Assembly (NCBI RefSeq): GCF_019042275.1
Contig: NZ_JAHQCW010000056.1
Span: forward strand, 1-32,651
Source: Diplocloster agilis
GTDB lineage: Bacteria; Bacillota; Clostridia; Lachnospirales; Lachnospiraceae
Direction of reading: 5' to 3'
DNA length: 32,651 nucleotides
In this document: positions 15,155 through 22,924 of the stretch, in pieces
How positions within the stretch are numbered: the stretch's first letter is position 1
How the letters are laid out: each line of letters starts with the position of its first letter
Translations under genes and position numbers: made by a program
The notes under the pieces: model-generated
The model's database searches: none
What the model saw: the letters and a program-made list of their open reading frames with translations, nothing else
Told to the model about the DNA's origin: nothing

Positions 15155-15790
15155 TTATTTTCCAAACATCTGCTTCCTGATTTCATCTTCCACTGTGTTT
15201 TCTTTCTTCGGGGGCTTCCCGTGGCGTTGGCCCCAACCTTTTCTCTCCTGATCATCGGATCCTTCGTCCTCATACCCATCCTTAAATTGAGGATATTTTT
15301 TCAATACTGCGTCGATCGCATCTTCAATGTCCATGTCTTCATCCTTTGCCATATTCACTTTGGCAAGCGCCAGGACATCGTCTACACAATCCTTTTTGAC
15401 ATCATGTTCCAAACAGGTCCACTTCATTTCTAAAGCTGCGGCTTTTTCTTCTGCCTTTCTGGCTTTTTTATCCGCTTCGGCGTCCCCTTCATTGTCCGGA
15501 TCAGAATCCGTTTCTTTTTTTACACCACCTGTTGCGGATTGCTTCTGCTGATCGCGCTGCCATTTTCGTTTCTCACGAGCAAGGCGTTTTTTAACAGCTT
15601 CGTCAATATCCTTCTGGGAGAACTTCTTCTCTTCCTGTTCTTCTTCCTCCGTTTCGTCCGAATCGTCTTCGTCCGGGTCGTCACCCTCTCCGGCATTATT
15701 GCCGTCTTCTCCGGATCCGCCGGCACCACCTCCTTTGTCAGCCTCGAAAAAGGGCATTCTGACATAGGGGTTGTTCATAAATTTATACAT
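15155..15790 (-). CDS. Capsid scaffolding protein
   Basis: 211 residues, very charged. Residues about 20-55 are Gly then Asp/Glu-rich (DPDEDDSDETEEEEQEEKKF), followed by a helical basic stretch (DIDEAVKKRLAREKRKWQRD) and another charged coiled segment; the C-terminus is basic (GQRHGKPPKKE). This composition and its place directly before the capsid gene are typical of DUF4355/GP20-like scaffold proteins. The ATG follows GGAGGTG. Confidence 0.9.
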   Translation of the reverse strand: MYKFMNNPYVRMPFFEADKGGGAGGSGEDGNNAGEGDDPDEDDSDETEEEEQEEKKFSQKDIDEAVKKRLAREKRKWQRDQQKQSATGGVKKETDSDPDNEGDAEADKKARKAEEKAAALEMKWTCLEHDVKKDCVDDVLALAKVNMAKDEDMDIEDAIDAVLKKYPQFKDGYEDEGSDDQERKGWGQRHGKPPKKENTVEDEIRKQMFGK

Positions 15791-15831
15791 AAAAACACCT
15801 CCGTTTAACGTCCGTTCGACTTTTTTGTATA

Positions 15832-15863
15832 AAGAAAACCACCAGCCGGTCAGCCAGTGGTTT
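15832..15863 (-). terminator. Hairpin between the 53-residue ORF and the scaffold gene
   Basis: On the minus strand AACCAC pairs with GTGGTT around a GC-rich loop that can form an inner stem, followed by TTTCTTTATAC. It could act as a partial terminator or processing site within the late operon. It starts right at the stop of the small ORF. Confidence 0.5.
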
Positions 15864-16023
15864 ACTCTTCTAAAACTATTTCTTGATTTTTTGCTTCTTT
15901 CATTTTCTTGATAAATTCATCACAGATCCTTTTCTCTTCCGGCGTGTATGGATCATCCAGATATCCACCCGCAGCGGAATAATGAAATTTATCCCGGATC
16001 TTTACCGGTACTTCAAATAGCAT
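15862..16023 (-). CDS. Small 53-residue protein, candidate immunity partner
   Basis: The frame starts MLFEVPVKIRDKFHYSAAGG and ends KNQEIVLEE. Its ATG shares a base with the TAA of the minor capsid gene (TAATG), so it is translationally coupled to it. It is acidic at both ends with a helical, lysine-rich C-terminus and no known domain. Its position directly after a gene with a toxin-like C-terminal domain is where immunity genes sit in polymorphic toxin systems. It could equally be a small structural or accessory protein. Confidence 0.7.
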   Translation of the reverse strand: MLFEVPVKIRDKFHYSAAGGYLDDPYTPEEKRICDEFIKKMKEAKNQEIVLEE

Positions 16024-17933
16024 TATTTCCCCATCTCCTTTTCAAATAATTTCTGCACCTCTTTGGCCAGCTTCCGAGGCGGCGATTCTGAACATGCTTC
16101 TGCCAGGAATTCTCCTGGACCCTCGAAAGCTCCGTACTCGCACAGATTCACTTTTATTATATCATTATCATCAGGCAAATTACAGGCAGATAGTGCTTTC
16201 TGTTTTATTTCTTCGGCTATCTCGTGCGATTTTATGGCTGTTATGGCCCCTGGCAGATCGCCGCCTCCAAGCTCCTTATTGACACCATATCTTTTCAATG
16301 CCATTGAGTATTCCGCCAGGTGCGTTCCCTCATGTTTAATGATACCATACAGCCCGGATTTTCTTGTCCATAATCCGGCATTTACGTTTTGATCAATCAT
16401 CTGCTGTATCGCCTGATCATCATCCGCCAGGAGAGAAGATAACGATAACTTTGTAGACACTGTTCCATATTTGGTTAACCTTACTGACGCTATCGCAACG
16501 GCATCGATTTCTTCAAAGCTTACTTCATCAACAAAGCCTTTGAGTATAGGCATTTCTTTAAACACTTTTTTCAACGCTTTATTTGTGTTATTGACAACCT
16601 CTATGCTTTGTGTAGCGTAATTTGTTTTCTTAATTCCAAGATGTTTAATTGCCCAATTTTCGGCGGCAGCCTGGTTCCTTTGCCTGATAGCCGATTCGTC
16701 TACTTTGCCGGTTTGCTTTGCAATATACTCTCTTTCCGATGATCTGGATTTTGCACTGACACGCTTGTCGAACCCAACAACCTGCTCTCGATCTCTGCGG
16801 CGATGTAATTTATCGTTGCCGTCCACATAGGATTTTAATTGCCGCTCTTTGGCCTTAAGCTTATAGGATGCCTGCTGGAAGGCTTCCTGATCTCCTATCT
16901 GATCAAAAAGCATACATTCTCGTTTTTGCTTCCTTACAGCTCTTTCCAAGGATCGCTGGACCTGTACTTCTTTATACTCTTTGTCGTTCGCATCCAGATC
17001 TTCGGTCGGAAAATGCCGGCGGATCGATACCCCCTCTATATACGGAAAAATGTGGTGTCCACAATTTATACCCAGAAGGCCGTCCGGCTCTCCGTAGCTG
17101 GATGTTTTCCAGTGCGGATATTTTTTTGACTGGTTCGATCTGTCAAAAATCTTACCCTGATCTCTTGCGCATTTGGGCCGGGCACCGGAATGACTATCAA
17201 CTTCAACCAGATCTATCCCGTAGTCATCGGCCCGGGCCATTTGTATTTCTGCCGCCATCGTGTTTGACGTGGATCGCATGTTCATATTCACATATGCTTC
17301 TGGTGTCCACTCACGCCCCGCCCGGTCAATAAAAGCCGGAATTCCCTTTTCATTGAATTCCCGGATGCACTTTGTAAGCGCCTGTTGCCGTGATTCTGCC
17401 CCTATGACAGCCATTGTGGCATGTTCGTTCAGTATGTCAAGAAAGCTCTGTTTCTCGGCTATTTCCTGCGCTGTAGAGGCCATATTGTTGACCAAACCTT
17501 TAAAAGCGTCCCTGGCCTTATATAGCATCGTGGTATTGCACAGATTGAGGGTATTCTTTGCCTGTCCCCGCAGCGTCGTAAGCACCTGCTTCACATTTTT
17601 GCTTTGTGATATCGGCACCGCATCTCCGACCAACCCTTGTCGGACAAGCTGCCTCATTCCCGGCTCTACCTCTTTGATCACCTTCTCGGCCATGTCATTA
17701 AGCATCCGCTCCATGGCCGTCTGCGAAACGCCTGTAGACTGGGCAATGATTTTGATGTTCTCCTGGTTCAACTTCCCAATCTCGGCTAACTTCTTCATTA
17801 ACCATTGATCGGTGGCGATCGGCTGATCATAGTCTTTGCAATGCCGAATGATATTTGCCATCAGGCGTTCTTCCAGATCTTGAAAAGCTCCGGCCGGAAG
17901 ATCAGCCGCCCTTTGGTTCTCGATCAGGTTCAT
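16023..17933 (-). CDS. Minor capsid protein with C-terminal HEGTH zincin-like domain
   Basis: 636 residues, much longer than a plain Phage_min_cap2 protein (about 350). Residues 1-~335 are the minor capsid domain, ending in the usual SHSGARPKCARDQGKIF ... GLLGINCGHHIFPYIEG. A charged linker (about 340-420) leads to a distinct C-terminal domain with IIKHEGTHLAEY (HEGTH at 534-538, fitting HExxH) and EFLAEACSE about 70 residues later, a plausible third zinc ligand (E608 or E612). This matches MuF-type capsid proteins that carry effector domains. It overlaps the portal gene by 32 bp. Peptidase activity is inferred from the motif alone. Confidence 0.85.
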   Translation of the reverse strand: MNLIENQRAADLPAGAFQDLEERLMANIIRHCKDYDQPIATDQWLMKKLAEIGKLNQENIKIIAQSTGVSQTAMERMLNDMAEKVIKEVEPGMRQLVRQGLVGDAVPISQSKNVKQVLTTLRGQAKNTLNLCNTTMLYKARDAFKGLVNNMASTAQEIAEKQSFLDILNEHATMAVIGAESRQQALTKCIREFNEKGIPAFIDRAGREWTPEAYVNMNMRSTSNTMAAEIQMARADDYGIDLVEVDSHSGARPKCARDQGKIFDRSNQSKKYPHWKTSSYGEPDGLLGINCGHHIFPYIEGVSIRRHFPTEDLDANDKEYKEVQVQRSLERAVRKQKRECMLFDQIGDQEAFQQASYKLKAKERQLKSYVDGNDKLHRRRDREQVVGFDKRVSAKSRSSEREYIAKQTGKVDESAIRQRNQAAAENWAIKHLGIKKTNYATQSIEVVNNTNKALKKVFKEMPILKGFVDEVSFEEIDAVAIASVRLTKYGTVSTKLSLSSLLADDDQAIQQMIDQNVNAGLWTRKSGLYGIIKHEGTHLAEYSMALKRYGVNKELGGGDLPGAITAIKSHEIAEEIKQKALSACNLPDDNDIIKVNLCEYGAFEGPGEFLAEACSESPPRKLAKEVQKLFEKEMGK

Positions 17934-19377
17934 CTACTTCATCACCGCCCTGCTCTTCCTCTTCCGGTTCATCCGGATCAGCTCCATCCCCCTGTGTCCA
18001 ATCCACATTGCTGCCGGTAATCTGCCCGTCCTGGGCAATTCGCTCCAATTCTTTCTTTGCCTCGGCTTCGCTGCATTTATTAATTTCCATAATCGCTGTA
18101 AGCTTTGATCGGAGACTGGCCGTAACAAGCTTAATATTGCGATCTACTGTAGTGTTGGTATCCTCAATGATCGAATCATCAAAATCCACATTGATTTCCA
18201 GATTATCTGATCCCATTTCCAAATAGGCCAGGGCTTTTACCATAGCCACCAAAGCCGCTTTTATAGGCGTCTTATTTTTCTGCAGGTTTTGGTATAAATC
18301 GGACTTATCGCTGATCACTTCCGTTGCTGTTTTAACTCCGCCGCTCTCAAATTTATAACGGCCGGTTCCCATCCCACATTTTAGTGACATGAGGTCCAGG
18401 GCCTTATTTAACCCCTGCTCATGATCTGCGGCCCTTATGGTCATATCCACTTCGGTTAGCTTCAAGTCACTATTCCGATCCCCAGGCATTGCAAAATAGA
18501 CGGTATCATTCGGATCGAATACCGGCTGTATGCCCCCGTCTTTCTCCTGCATGATCTTCGCCTGTGAATATGGCACCAGAATCCGCTTTCGACCAAGCAC
18601 ATACTCATTCATGTATGAATCATAGACCAGATCGCAGCCCTTTACCTGATCGATCGCGTTGGCAAACACGGAAATGCCCATAGGGCTATCCAGATCAACG
18701 TTGTTGCAGATATTTGGCGTGATGATCTGGAACAAAGGCTTGTTATATTCGGTTGGAACAATATCGTTTATATCATCCGGAAGATCCACTTCGTCCCCCG
18801 TACTGGCATCCAAATATTTGTTTTCGATATAGTACATATCGGGGTTTTCGCCATCCTCCGCAATGCCCTTACGGTGAATCTGCAGGTAGATCCTTTCTTT
18901 TTCATCTACCACCCGGACAGAACCGAAGGCGCATTCCGTGATGTCTCCATTATCCCAAGATAGCGGGTAAATCATATTGGCCCGGATATAATCGATGATC
19001 TTATTTTCGTTTGCGTCCAAGTATTCAACAAACGCTCCGGTCCCAAGAGCGAAAGAAATTTCGATTAACTGATTCGCTCTGGTCTGGAAGTTGTTGGCCT
19101 CTAAGATCTCCTTCAACCTTTTGTCAAAAGCCCCGGCCTTGATTGCTACCTTTTCATTCAGCAGAAGATTGGCCCAGTCCTCACACACCTTTTTTGCCAT
19201 CCCCAGCTTATACCGCTTACATTTTTTACTCTGGATTCCGTCGTAAATCAAGTAAACATGAAATTTCTTTACATCATTTTGATACCATGCCAACCATTCA
19301 TCTATGTGGTTGTAAGTGGTGTCTGACACACCTCCGAATTTTCGCTTCTTCTGTAAGTAATTTTGTATCGCTCCCAA
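17902..19377 (-). CDS. Portal protein (SPP1 Gp6-like)
   Basis: 491 residues from a TTG 7 bp behind GGAGGTG. The pattern matches SPP1 Gp6-like portals: DEWLAWYQNDVKKFHVY, MAKKVCEDWANLLLNEKVAI, NQLIEISFALGTGAFVEYLD, KGCDLVYDSYMNEYVLGRKR and SGGVKTATEVISDKSDLYQN. The C-terminus is a flexible acidic tail (DPDEPEEEEQGGDEVDEPDR). It forms the dodecameric ring through which DNA enters and leaves. Confidence 0.94.
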   Translation of the reverse strand: MGAIQNYLQKKRKFGGVSDTTYNHIDEWLAWYQNDVKKFHVYLIYDGIQSKKCKRYKLGMAKKVCEDWANLLLNEKVAIKAGAFDKRLKEILEANNFQTRANQLIEISFALGTGAFVEYLDANENKIIDYIRANMIYPLSWDNGDITECAFGSVRVVDEKERIYLQIHRKGIAEDGENPDMYYIENKYLDASTGDEVDLPDDINDIVPTEYNKPLFQIITPNICNNVDLDSPMGISVFANAIDQVKGCDLVYDSYMNEYVLGRKRILVPYSQAKIMQEKDGGIQPVFDPNDTVYFAMPGDRNSDLKLTEVDMTIRAADHEQGLNKALDLMSLKCGMGTGRYKFESGGVKTATEVISDKSDLYQNLQKNKTPIKAALVAMVKALAYLEMGSDNLEINVDFDDSIIEDTNTTVDRNIKLVTASLRSKLTAIMEINKCSEAEAKKELERIAQDGQITGSNVDWTQGDGADPDEPEEEEQGGDEVDEPDREPKGG

Positions 19378-19388
19378 TCCATCACCTC

Positions 19389-20708
19389 CTATGCCGCGAT
19401 ATAAAGAATATCGTCCTGTACCGACTCCGTGCTGTATTCCGTGCTGTCCAAACTATCCACATTCATCAGGCCGTCATCCAGCCGGATATCCTGGTTCTTT
19501 TTCTTGTCATCATAGACCGCCTGTTCAAAAGCGCCAATGATGTGCTTACAGTGTTTCATGACCTTCCATCGGCCTTGTGCGATCAGGCTGTTATAGAAGG
19601 CGATCCGGTCGTTGATCGGGCCTTTTAATGCATTTTTAATGTCGATTGTTACATGCGCCTGAATACAGGCTGTCTCTAGTCCTGCGATCAACGTCTGTTC
19701 GGCGCTATCGCAATAAGCCTCGTAGGTTTTATATTTCGCCTGCGCCCTCCGGACAAAGTCTATGAAATCATCCTGCAACTGTTTCGGGTTCAGACGTTTC
19801 TTGCAATAGTATTCGTCTAACACAACCACCTGTTTATAGCCTTTTGTAAATCCGGTCAGCGTAAAAGAATGAGCCGACTTCGTCCCGCCGAAATCAACCC
19901 CTATTACTGCATACATGATCTGGTTTTCTGCCAACCACTTGCTGCTCACCGTATAATCTGCCACATTATCCGCAAACTGCTGATAGATCAGGCCGTCTGC
20001 CGCCACCCATAATCCCAAGATAAAGCGCTTATAAAATACGCTTCCATGCGCCCAGGCATTCTTGTATTCTTCTTTACGTTTTGGAGAAATAGACAGGTTA
20101 TCATCCATCGTAAAATGCAGATGATATACTTTCTTCTTTTTCATTTCCTCTGCCGTCAGATAGTCTTCTCTGATAAAGTGATGTGGCCCGGCCGGGTTGC
20201 AGTTCATCCAAAATTTCCAGCCATCAACAGAGCATCGGCCAATTGCCTGATCCACAAAGGATTTTGGGAATAATGCAGCCTCATCTAAGTAGGCTCCTGC
20301 CGCTGTAAGTCCCTGCAGGGAATCCTGCGCTGCCTCTGTATTGGCCCCAAATAGATAATAAGTATTGCTGCCTATATCAATGTGCGGCTCTGATCCGGAT
20401 CGTACATAATCGTAAGGCCATCCCCAGGCTTCTAGGATCTGCAGCATAGGGCGAATAACATTTTTCTTTAACGCTCCCATGGTTTTCCCTGCCAGGATAA
20501 ACGTCTGGCCGCTATGCATTTCCTGCGACCATGTTAAAAACCCAATTATACAAGCTATCGTTTTTCCTGATCGGATAGATCCGTCCGCAATTACATAGTT
20601 GTTTTCCGCTACTCGGAGTCCTGGTCTCCACCAATGTATAAGTCTGCGCTGTTGTTCAGAAAATGGCATAAAATCAAACTTTGCCGGTTTCTTCTGCTTC
20701 TTCGCCAT
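19389..20708 (-). CDS. terL: Terminase large subunit
   Basis: 439 residues from the ATG of MAKKQKKP, spaced from AGGAAGG; a TTG 33 bp upstream is less likely. ATPase motifs: Walker A GSIRSGKT (43-50), Walker B AYLDEA (about 139-144) and the CNPAGP coupling region. The nuclease part has IGVDFGGTKSAHS, AYCDSAEQ and a final acidic LDSTEYSTESVQDDI. It powers DNA packaging and cuts the concatemer. The start overlaps the small subunit gene by 35 bp. Confidence 0.96.
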   Translation of the reverse strand: MAKKQKKPAKFDFMPFSEQQRRLIHWWRPGLRVAENNYVIADGSIRSGKTIACIIGFLTWSQEMHSGQTFILAGKTMGALKKNVIRPMLQILEAWGWPYDYVRSGSEPHIDIGSNTYYLFGANTEAAQDSLQGLTAAGAYLDEAALFPKSFVDQAIGRCSVDGWKFWMNCNPAGPHHFIREDYLTAEEMKKKKVYHLHFTMDDNLSISPKRKEEYKNAWAHGSVFYKRFILGLWVAADGLIYQQFADNVADYTVSSKWLAENQIMYAVIGVDFGGTKSAHSFTLTGFTKGYKQVVVLDEYYCKKRLNPKQLQDDFIDFVRRAQAKYKTYEAYCDSAEQTLIAGLETACIQAHVTIDIKNALKGPINDRIAFYNSLIAQGRWKVMKHCKHIIGAFEQAVYDDKKKNQDIRLDDGLMNVDSLDSTEYSTESVQDDILYIAA

Positions 20709-21189
20709 CTTCCACACCTTCCTCTGTAAATAGGTTGTCAAGCTCTTCCTGTGTCGGTCGCATAGCCTTCATAAACGCCCGAATATTTTCCTCCGCTCCG
20801 GTTTCGTCTCCAATCTCTTGATCCCTGGCTCTCCTCGCCCGGTCTGTCCGGATCTTTTGTTCGGCTTCATCGGCTTCGGTCATTTCGGATTGACCAGCAT
20901 AACGGGCAATGGCTTCATAAGCCTTGACGTTTCCGGAAAGACCTTCTTTGATCATTGCCATATTTAAAGCACTTTCAAGCGTACTGTCCAGTCCCAGTGA
21001 TTCGAGTATGGGCGTCCATTCCGGGCTGTCTATTTTAGCCGTCAGCAGGAGGTTTAAAGTCTTCCGAAAATTAGCTTTTCTGCGCCTGGCTTCCCCGGAT
21101 GCTTTTCCGCCTGCGATTGCAATTTCTCGCTGTTCTTCCGCTGTTCGCTCATGAAATCCATGTCCTTTTAAGTTTTCTTCATTTGGCAT
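20674..21189 (-). CDS. Terminase small subunit-like protein
   Basis: 171 residues behind GAAGGTGG. The N-terminal part is basic (FHERTAEEQREIAIAGGKAS GEARRRKA), the middle helical with LDSTLESALNMAMIKEGLSG and VKAYEAIARYAGQ, and the end very acidic. The form and the place before terL fit a small terminase that recognises the packaging site. No clear helix-turn-helix signature is visible, so the role rests mostly on position. Confidence 0.78.
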   Translation of the reverse strand: MPNEENLKGHGFHERTAEEQREIAIAGGKASGEARRRKANFRKTLNLLLTAKIDSPEWTPILESLGLDSTLESALNMAMIKEGLSGNVKAYEAIARYAGQSEMTEADEAEQKIRTDRARRARDQEIGDETGAEENIRAFMKAMRPTQEELDNLFTEEGVEDGEEAEETGKV

Positions 21190-21208
21190 GCCACCACCTT
21201 CAAATCAT

Positions 21209-21269
21209 GTACCCTCCACCAGAAGGAGGTCCCCAGCGCCCTAAGTTTCAGACGCCGGGGCTAGGGTAC
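21209..21269 (-). other. Structured element upstream of the terminase genes
   Basis: On the minus strand GTACCCT (21269-21263) can pair with AGGGTAC (21215-21209). Inside are CCCCgGCG/CGCtGGGG (8 bp with one G-U) and CCTCC/GGAGG. Together they make a three-way junction or alternative folds. The G-U pair becomes an A-C mismatch on the other strand, so the fold is better as minus-strand RNA. It may be a leader RNA, attenuator or packaging site. Confidence 0.5.
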
Positions 21270-21302
21270 AAAAAGAGGCCGCCCTACCATGGGTGACCTC
21301 TT
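21267..21302 (-). terminator. Terminator between arpU and the terminase genes
   Basis: On the minus strand AGAGGTCACCC-atggta-GGGCGGCCTCT (10 of 11 pairs, one G-U) is followed by TTTTTGT. It separates early from late transcription, as expected if late genes start from their own activated promoter or need read-through. Confidence 0.85.
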
Positions 21303-21362
21303 GATCAAAATTCCATGATAGTATTATATCATACCTTGACATGCAAAATCAGGCCATCTTTT

Positions 21363-21785
21363 TTACTCAATCTCCCCAAGCTCTTTTCCTACCGTCTTAA
21401 CTACCCGGTATACGATCCGATGCATTTGTCGTTCGGAATAATCCACCCCATTTAGATGGTTGTACGGAATATTCCTCCAAGGGTTTGTCCAGTATCGCAG
21501 GCGGATTACTTTCCTTTGTTCCTCGTATTCCAGTCCATAATAGGCTTTTTCCACTGCCGCTATTTCTCTTTCCATGCGCTGCATACGGGGATTACTTATC
21601 AAATTAACAATGGCTGTCTCTGTCCTGTTTGCTGGGTAATTGCTCCGTGGCTGCCCATCATTAAACGGGGTAGACTCAATGGCCATTTCCCTGGTATTGT
21701 CATACTCTCTTTTTTGCTCTGGATATCGGCGCAAAACCCGCTCTATAATTGCCCAACTATCCTTCGGTATTTTTGTATAATTCAA
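21363..21785 (-). CDS. ArpU/RinA-type late transcription regulator
   Basis: 140 residues from a TTG behind AAAGGGG. The C-terminal half resembles sigma-70 region 4: EYEEQRKVIRLRYWTNPWRN followed by DYSERQMHRIVYRVVKTVGK as a helix-turn-helix. Proteins of the ArpU/RinA group sit just before the terminase genes in Gram-positive phages and activate late transcription. That position holds here. It is preceded by two LexA-like dyads. Confidence 0.85.
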   Translation of the reverse strand: MNYTKIPKDSWAIIERVLRRYPEQKREYDNTREMAIESTPFNDGQPRSNYPANRTETAIVNLISNPRMQRMEREIAAVEKAYYGLEYEEQRKVIRLRYWTNPWRNIPYNHLNGVDYSERQMHRIVYRVVKTVGKELGEIE

Positions 21786-21889
21786 ATTCAGTCCCCTTTC
21801 TGCACTCTGTATGCTATTCGCTTAATTATCTCCCTCTCCCACTAATCCAACCGGAAGCTGTACCGCCGCTATTTTTTTGTTTACGTTCC

Positions 21890-21915
21890 GAACACATTTT
21901 CGTAACATATGTTCG
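21890..21915. promoter_or_regulatory. Two adjacent LexA-like dyads before arpU
   Basis: On the minus strand CGAACATATGTTAC (21915-21902) differs at one core position from the Bacillus LexA box CGAACRNRYGTTYC. Next to it on the plus strand is GAACACATTTTC (21890-21901), a second half-conserved copy. They lie about 105 bp before the arpU start. Binding by host LexA or by the phage LexA domain encoded just upstream is inferred. Confidence 0.5.
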
Positions 21916-21933
21916 ATCAATGATTCTTTTTTT

Positions 21934-21959
21934 GGGTCCCGGCACAAAGGCTGGAACCC
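21934..21959. other. Hairpin between the LexA-domain gene and arpU
   Basis: GGGTCCCGGC (21934-21943) pairs with GCTGGAACCC (21950-21959), with one mismatch and one G-U. The T run lies before, not after, the hairpin on the plus strand, so it is not a standard terminator. It may stabilise or process the minus-strand transcript. Confidence 0.45.
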
Positions 21960-21969
21960 TTAGTAGTGA

Positions 21970-22179
21970 TTAGCTCTTAGTTATTTTTAGGGCATTGACT
22001 CGGATAACCCGCGGGCTACCATGGCGACAATATATCTTTCCGTCGTCCTCAAGCAACTTGAGGTATATGTGGACTGTGGATGCCACAATACCCAGATCCG
22101 CCGCGATCTCCCGCATCGATGGAGCGTAACCATTTTTGATGATGTAATCTACTATGTAGGCGTAAACCTTCTCTTTCAA
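21970..22179 (-). CDS. LexA DNA-binding domain without protease domain
   Basis: 69 residues from a TTG behind GGGAGG. The whole protein matches the N-terminal winged helix of LexA: YIVDYIIKNGYAPSMREIAA, DLGIVASTVHIYLKLLEDDG and KIYCRHGSPRVIRV, ending where the cleavage site and S24 peptidase domain would begin. Without self-cleavage or the main dimerisation domain it cannot be inactivated by RecA in the usual way. It could hold LexA boxes shut, compete with LexA, or control phage dyads nearby. It lies between the Xre genes and arpU. Confidence 0.85.
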   Translation of the reverse strand: MKEKVYAYIVDYIIKNGYAPSMREIAADLGIVASTVHIYLKLLEDDGKIYCRHGSPRVIRVNALKITKS

Positions 22180-22210
22180 AATGTTTCCTCCCTTCTCAAC
22201 TCCTCGCTTA

Positions 22211-22423
22211 TTATTCCATCTCGTTAAAATTAATAGTGTCCTCTACTGTGATACTTTGTACTACTCCCGACCTTCCAATCTCTATTGCATGTTTCTTACA
22301 TATTCGCATAGTTTTCCTTTTCTTTTTACCATCTGGAAAATGGAGTATAGATTCCATCTCAAAATCCATGCGATTCCAACATCCCTTACACTCACAAAAG
22401 CCCACCAATCCTTTTATTCCCAT
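22211..22423 (-). CDS. Unknown Cys-rich 70-residue protein
   Basis: 70 residues behind GGAAGG. It has CECKGC at 10-15 and ICKKHAIEI later, so C10, C12, C15, C42 and H45 could bind one zinc ion, with a lysine-rich turn (DGKKKRKTMR) between. No family is recognised. It lies in the block of regulators, and its leader carries the TAAACGGAGATTT sequence also found before two neighbouring genes. Confidence 0.65.
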   Translation of the reverse strand: MGIKGLVGFCECKGCWNRMDFEMESILHFPDGKKKRKTMRICKKHAIEIGRSGVVQSITVEDTINFNEME

Positions 22424-22444
22424 GTTTCATCATCCTTCCTTAAA

Positions 22445-22474
22445 AAATCTCCGTTTAGCGCACTATTGTGCGCC
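22445..22474. promoter_or_regulatory. Operator-like dyad A in a repeated 30-bp leader
   Basis: The plus strand carries AAATCTCCGTTTAG followed by the dyad GCGCAC-TATT-GTGCGC (22458-22473). A copy at 22925-22954 is 26/30 identical. Between copies the dyad bases C461 and G470 change to A and T together, keeping the symmetry. It lies 6 bp after the stop of the Xre gene at 22480. Confidence 0.6.
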
Positions 22475-22479
22475 GATAT

Positions 22480-22674
22480 TTATGCCACAAATACCTTTTT
22501 GCCTAGCACCTGTAGCAAGGTTGCAAAGGTATCAACCGGCATATCCCGGCCAGCCTCCCAGTATTGTATCGATCGCCTGGAGACTCCGGCGGCTTCGGCC
22601 AACGCTGTCTGGGACATACCCTTTCCTTCCCGGGCCTTTCGGATCTCATCCGCCGCCCATCCGATCTCCGTCAT
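22480..22674 (-). CDS. Small Xre-family regulator
   Basis: 64 residues from the second ATG, well spaced from GGAGGG; the ATG at 22680 abuts that site. Nearly the whole protein is a helix-turn-helix_3 domain: EIRKAREGKGMSQTALAEAA GVSRRSIQYWEAGRDMP. It ends with a short strand (VLGKKVFVA), without a dimerisation or peptidase domain. A dyad follows its stop. It could act as a Cro-like or CI-like switch protein with the second Xre protein nearby. Confidence 0.87.
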   Translation of the reverse strand: MTEIGWAADEIRKAREGKGMSQTALAEAAGVSRRSIQYWEAGRDMPVDTFATLLQVLGKKVFVA

Positions 22675-22696
22675 ACTCATCCCTCCAAATCTCCGC

Positions 22697-22909
22697 TTAT
22701 ACAGACAAAAACAATTCCGTATGCTTATCTTTTATTCCAAATTCCAAATTTCCTCCATCCGTAAAAACTACCTCTACGCTTTCTTGATTATATCTAACAC
22801 TGCGTATTATTAGCCATTCCTCTTTCGCTTTTTTATATCCCATTCTTTTATGTACCCAGCATACAGGTATCCCAATAAAATCTTTTAAATCCTCTGCCTT
22901 TATTTCCAT
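22697..22909 (-). CDS. Unknown 70-residue protein between two Xre genes
   Basis: 70 residues behind GAAGGGG. It is strand-rich and mixed in charge (GIPVCWVHKRMGYKKAKEEW, VEVVFTDGGNLEFGIKDKHT). No transmembrane segment or known motif. Its leader contains the repeated 30-bp sequence with dyad B. Co-transcription with the flanking Xre genes is likely. Confidence 0.7.
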   Translation of the reverse strand: MEIKAEDLKDFIGIPVCWVHKRMGYKKAKEEWLIIRSVRYNQESVEVVFTDGGNLEFGIKDKHTELFLSV

Positions 22910-22924
22910 TTTCTTCTCCCCTTC

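Noticed and set aside
21209-21269. Hammerhead or other known self-cleaving ribozyme before the terminase gene
   Set aside because: The CUGAUGA and GAAA core of hammerheads is missing, and the pairings do not fit a known ribozyme that I can recognise.
21934-21959. Terminator before arpU
   Set aside because: The hairpin is stable but the T run lies on its wrong side for either direction that has an upstream gene.
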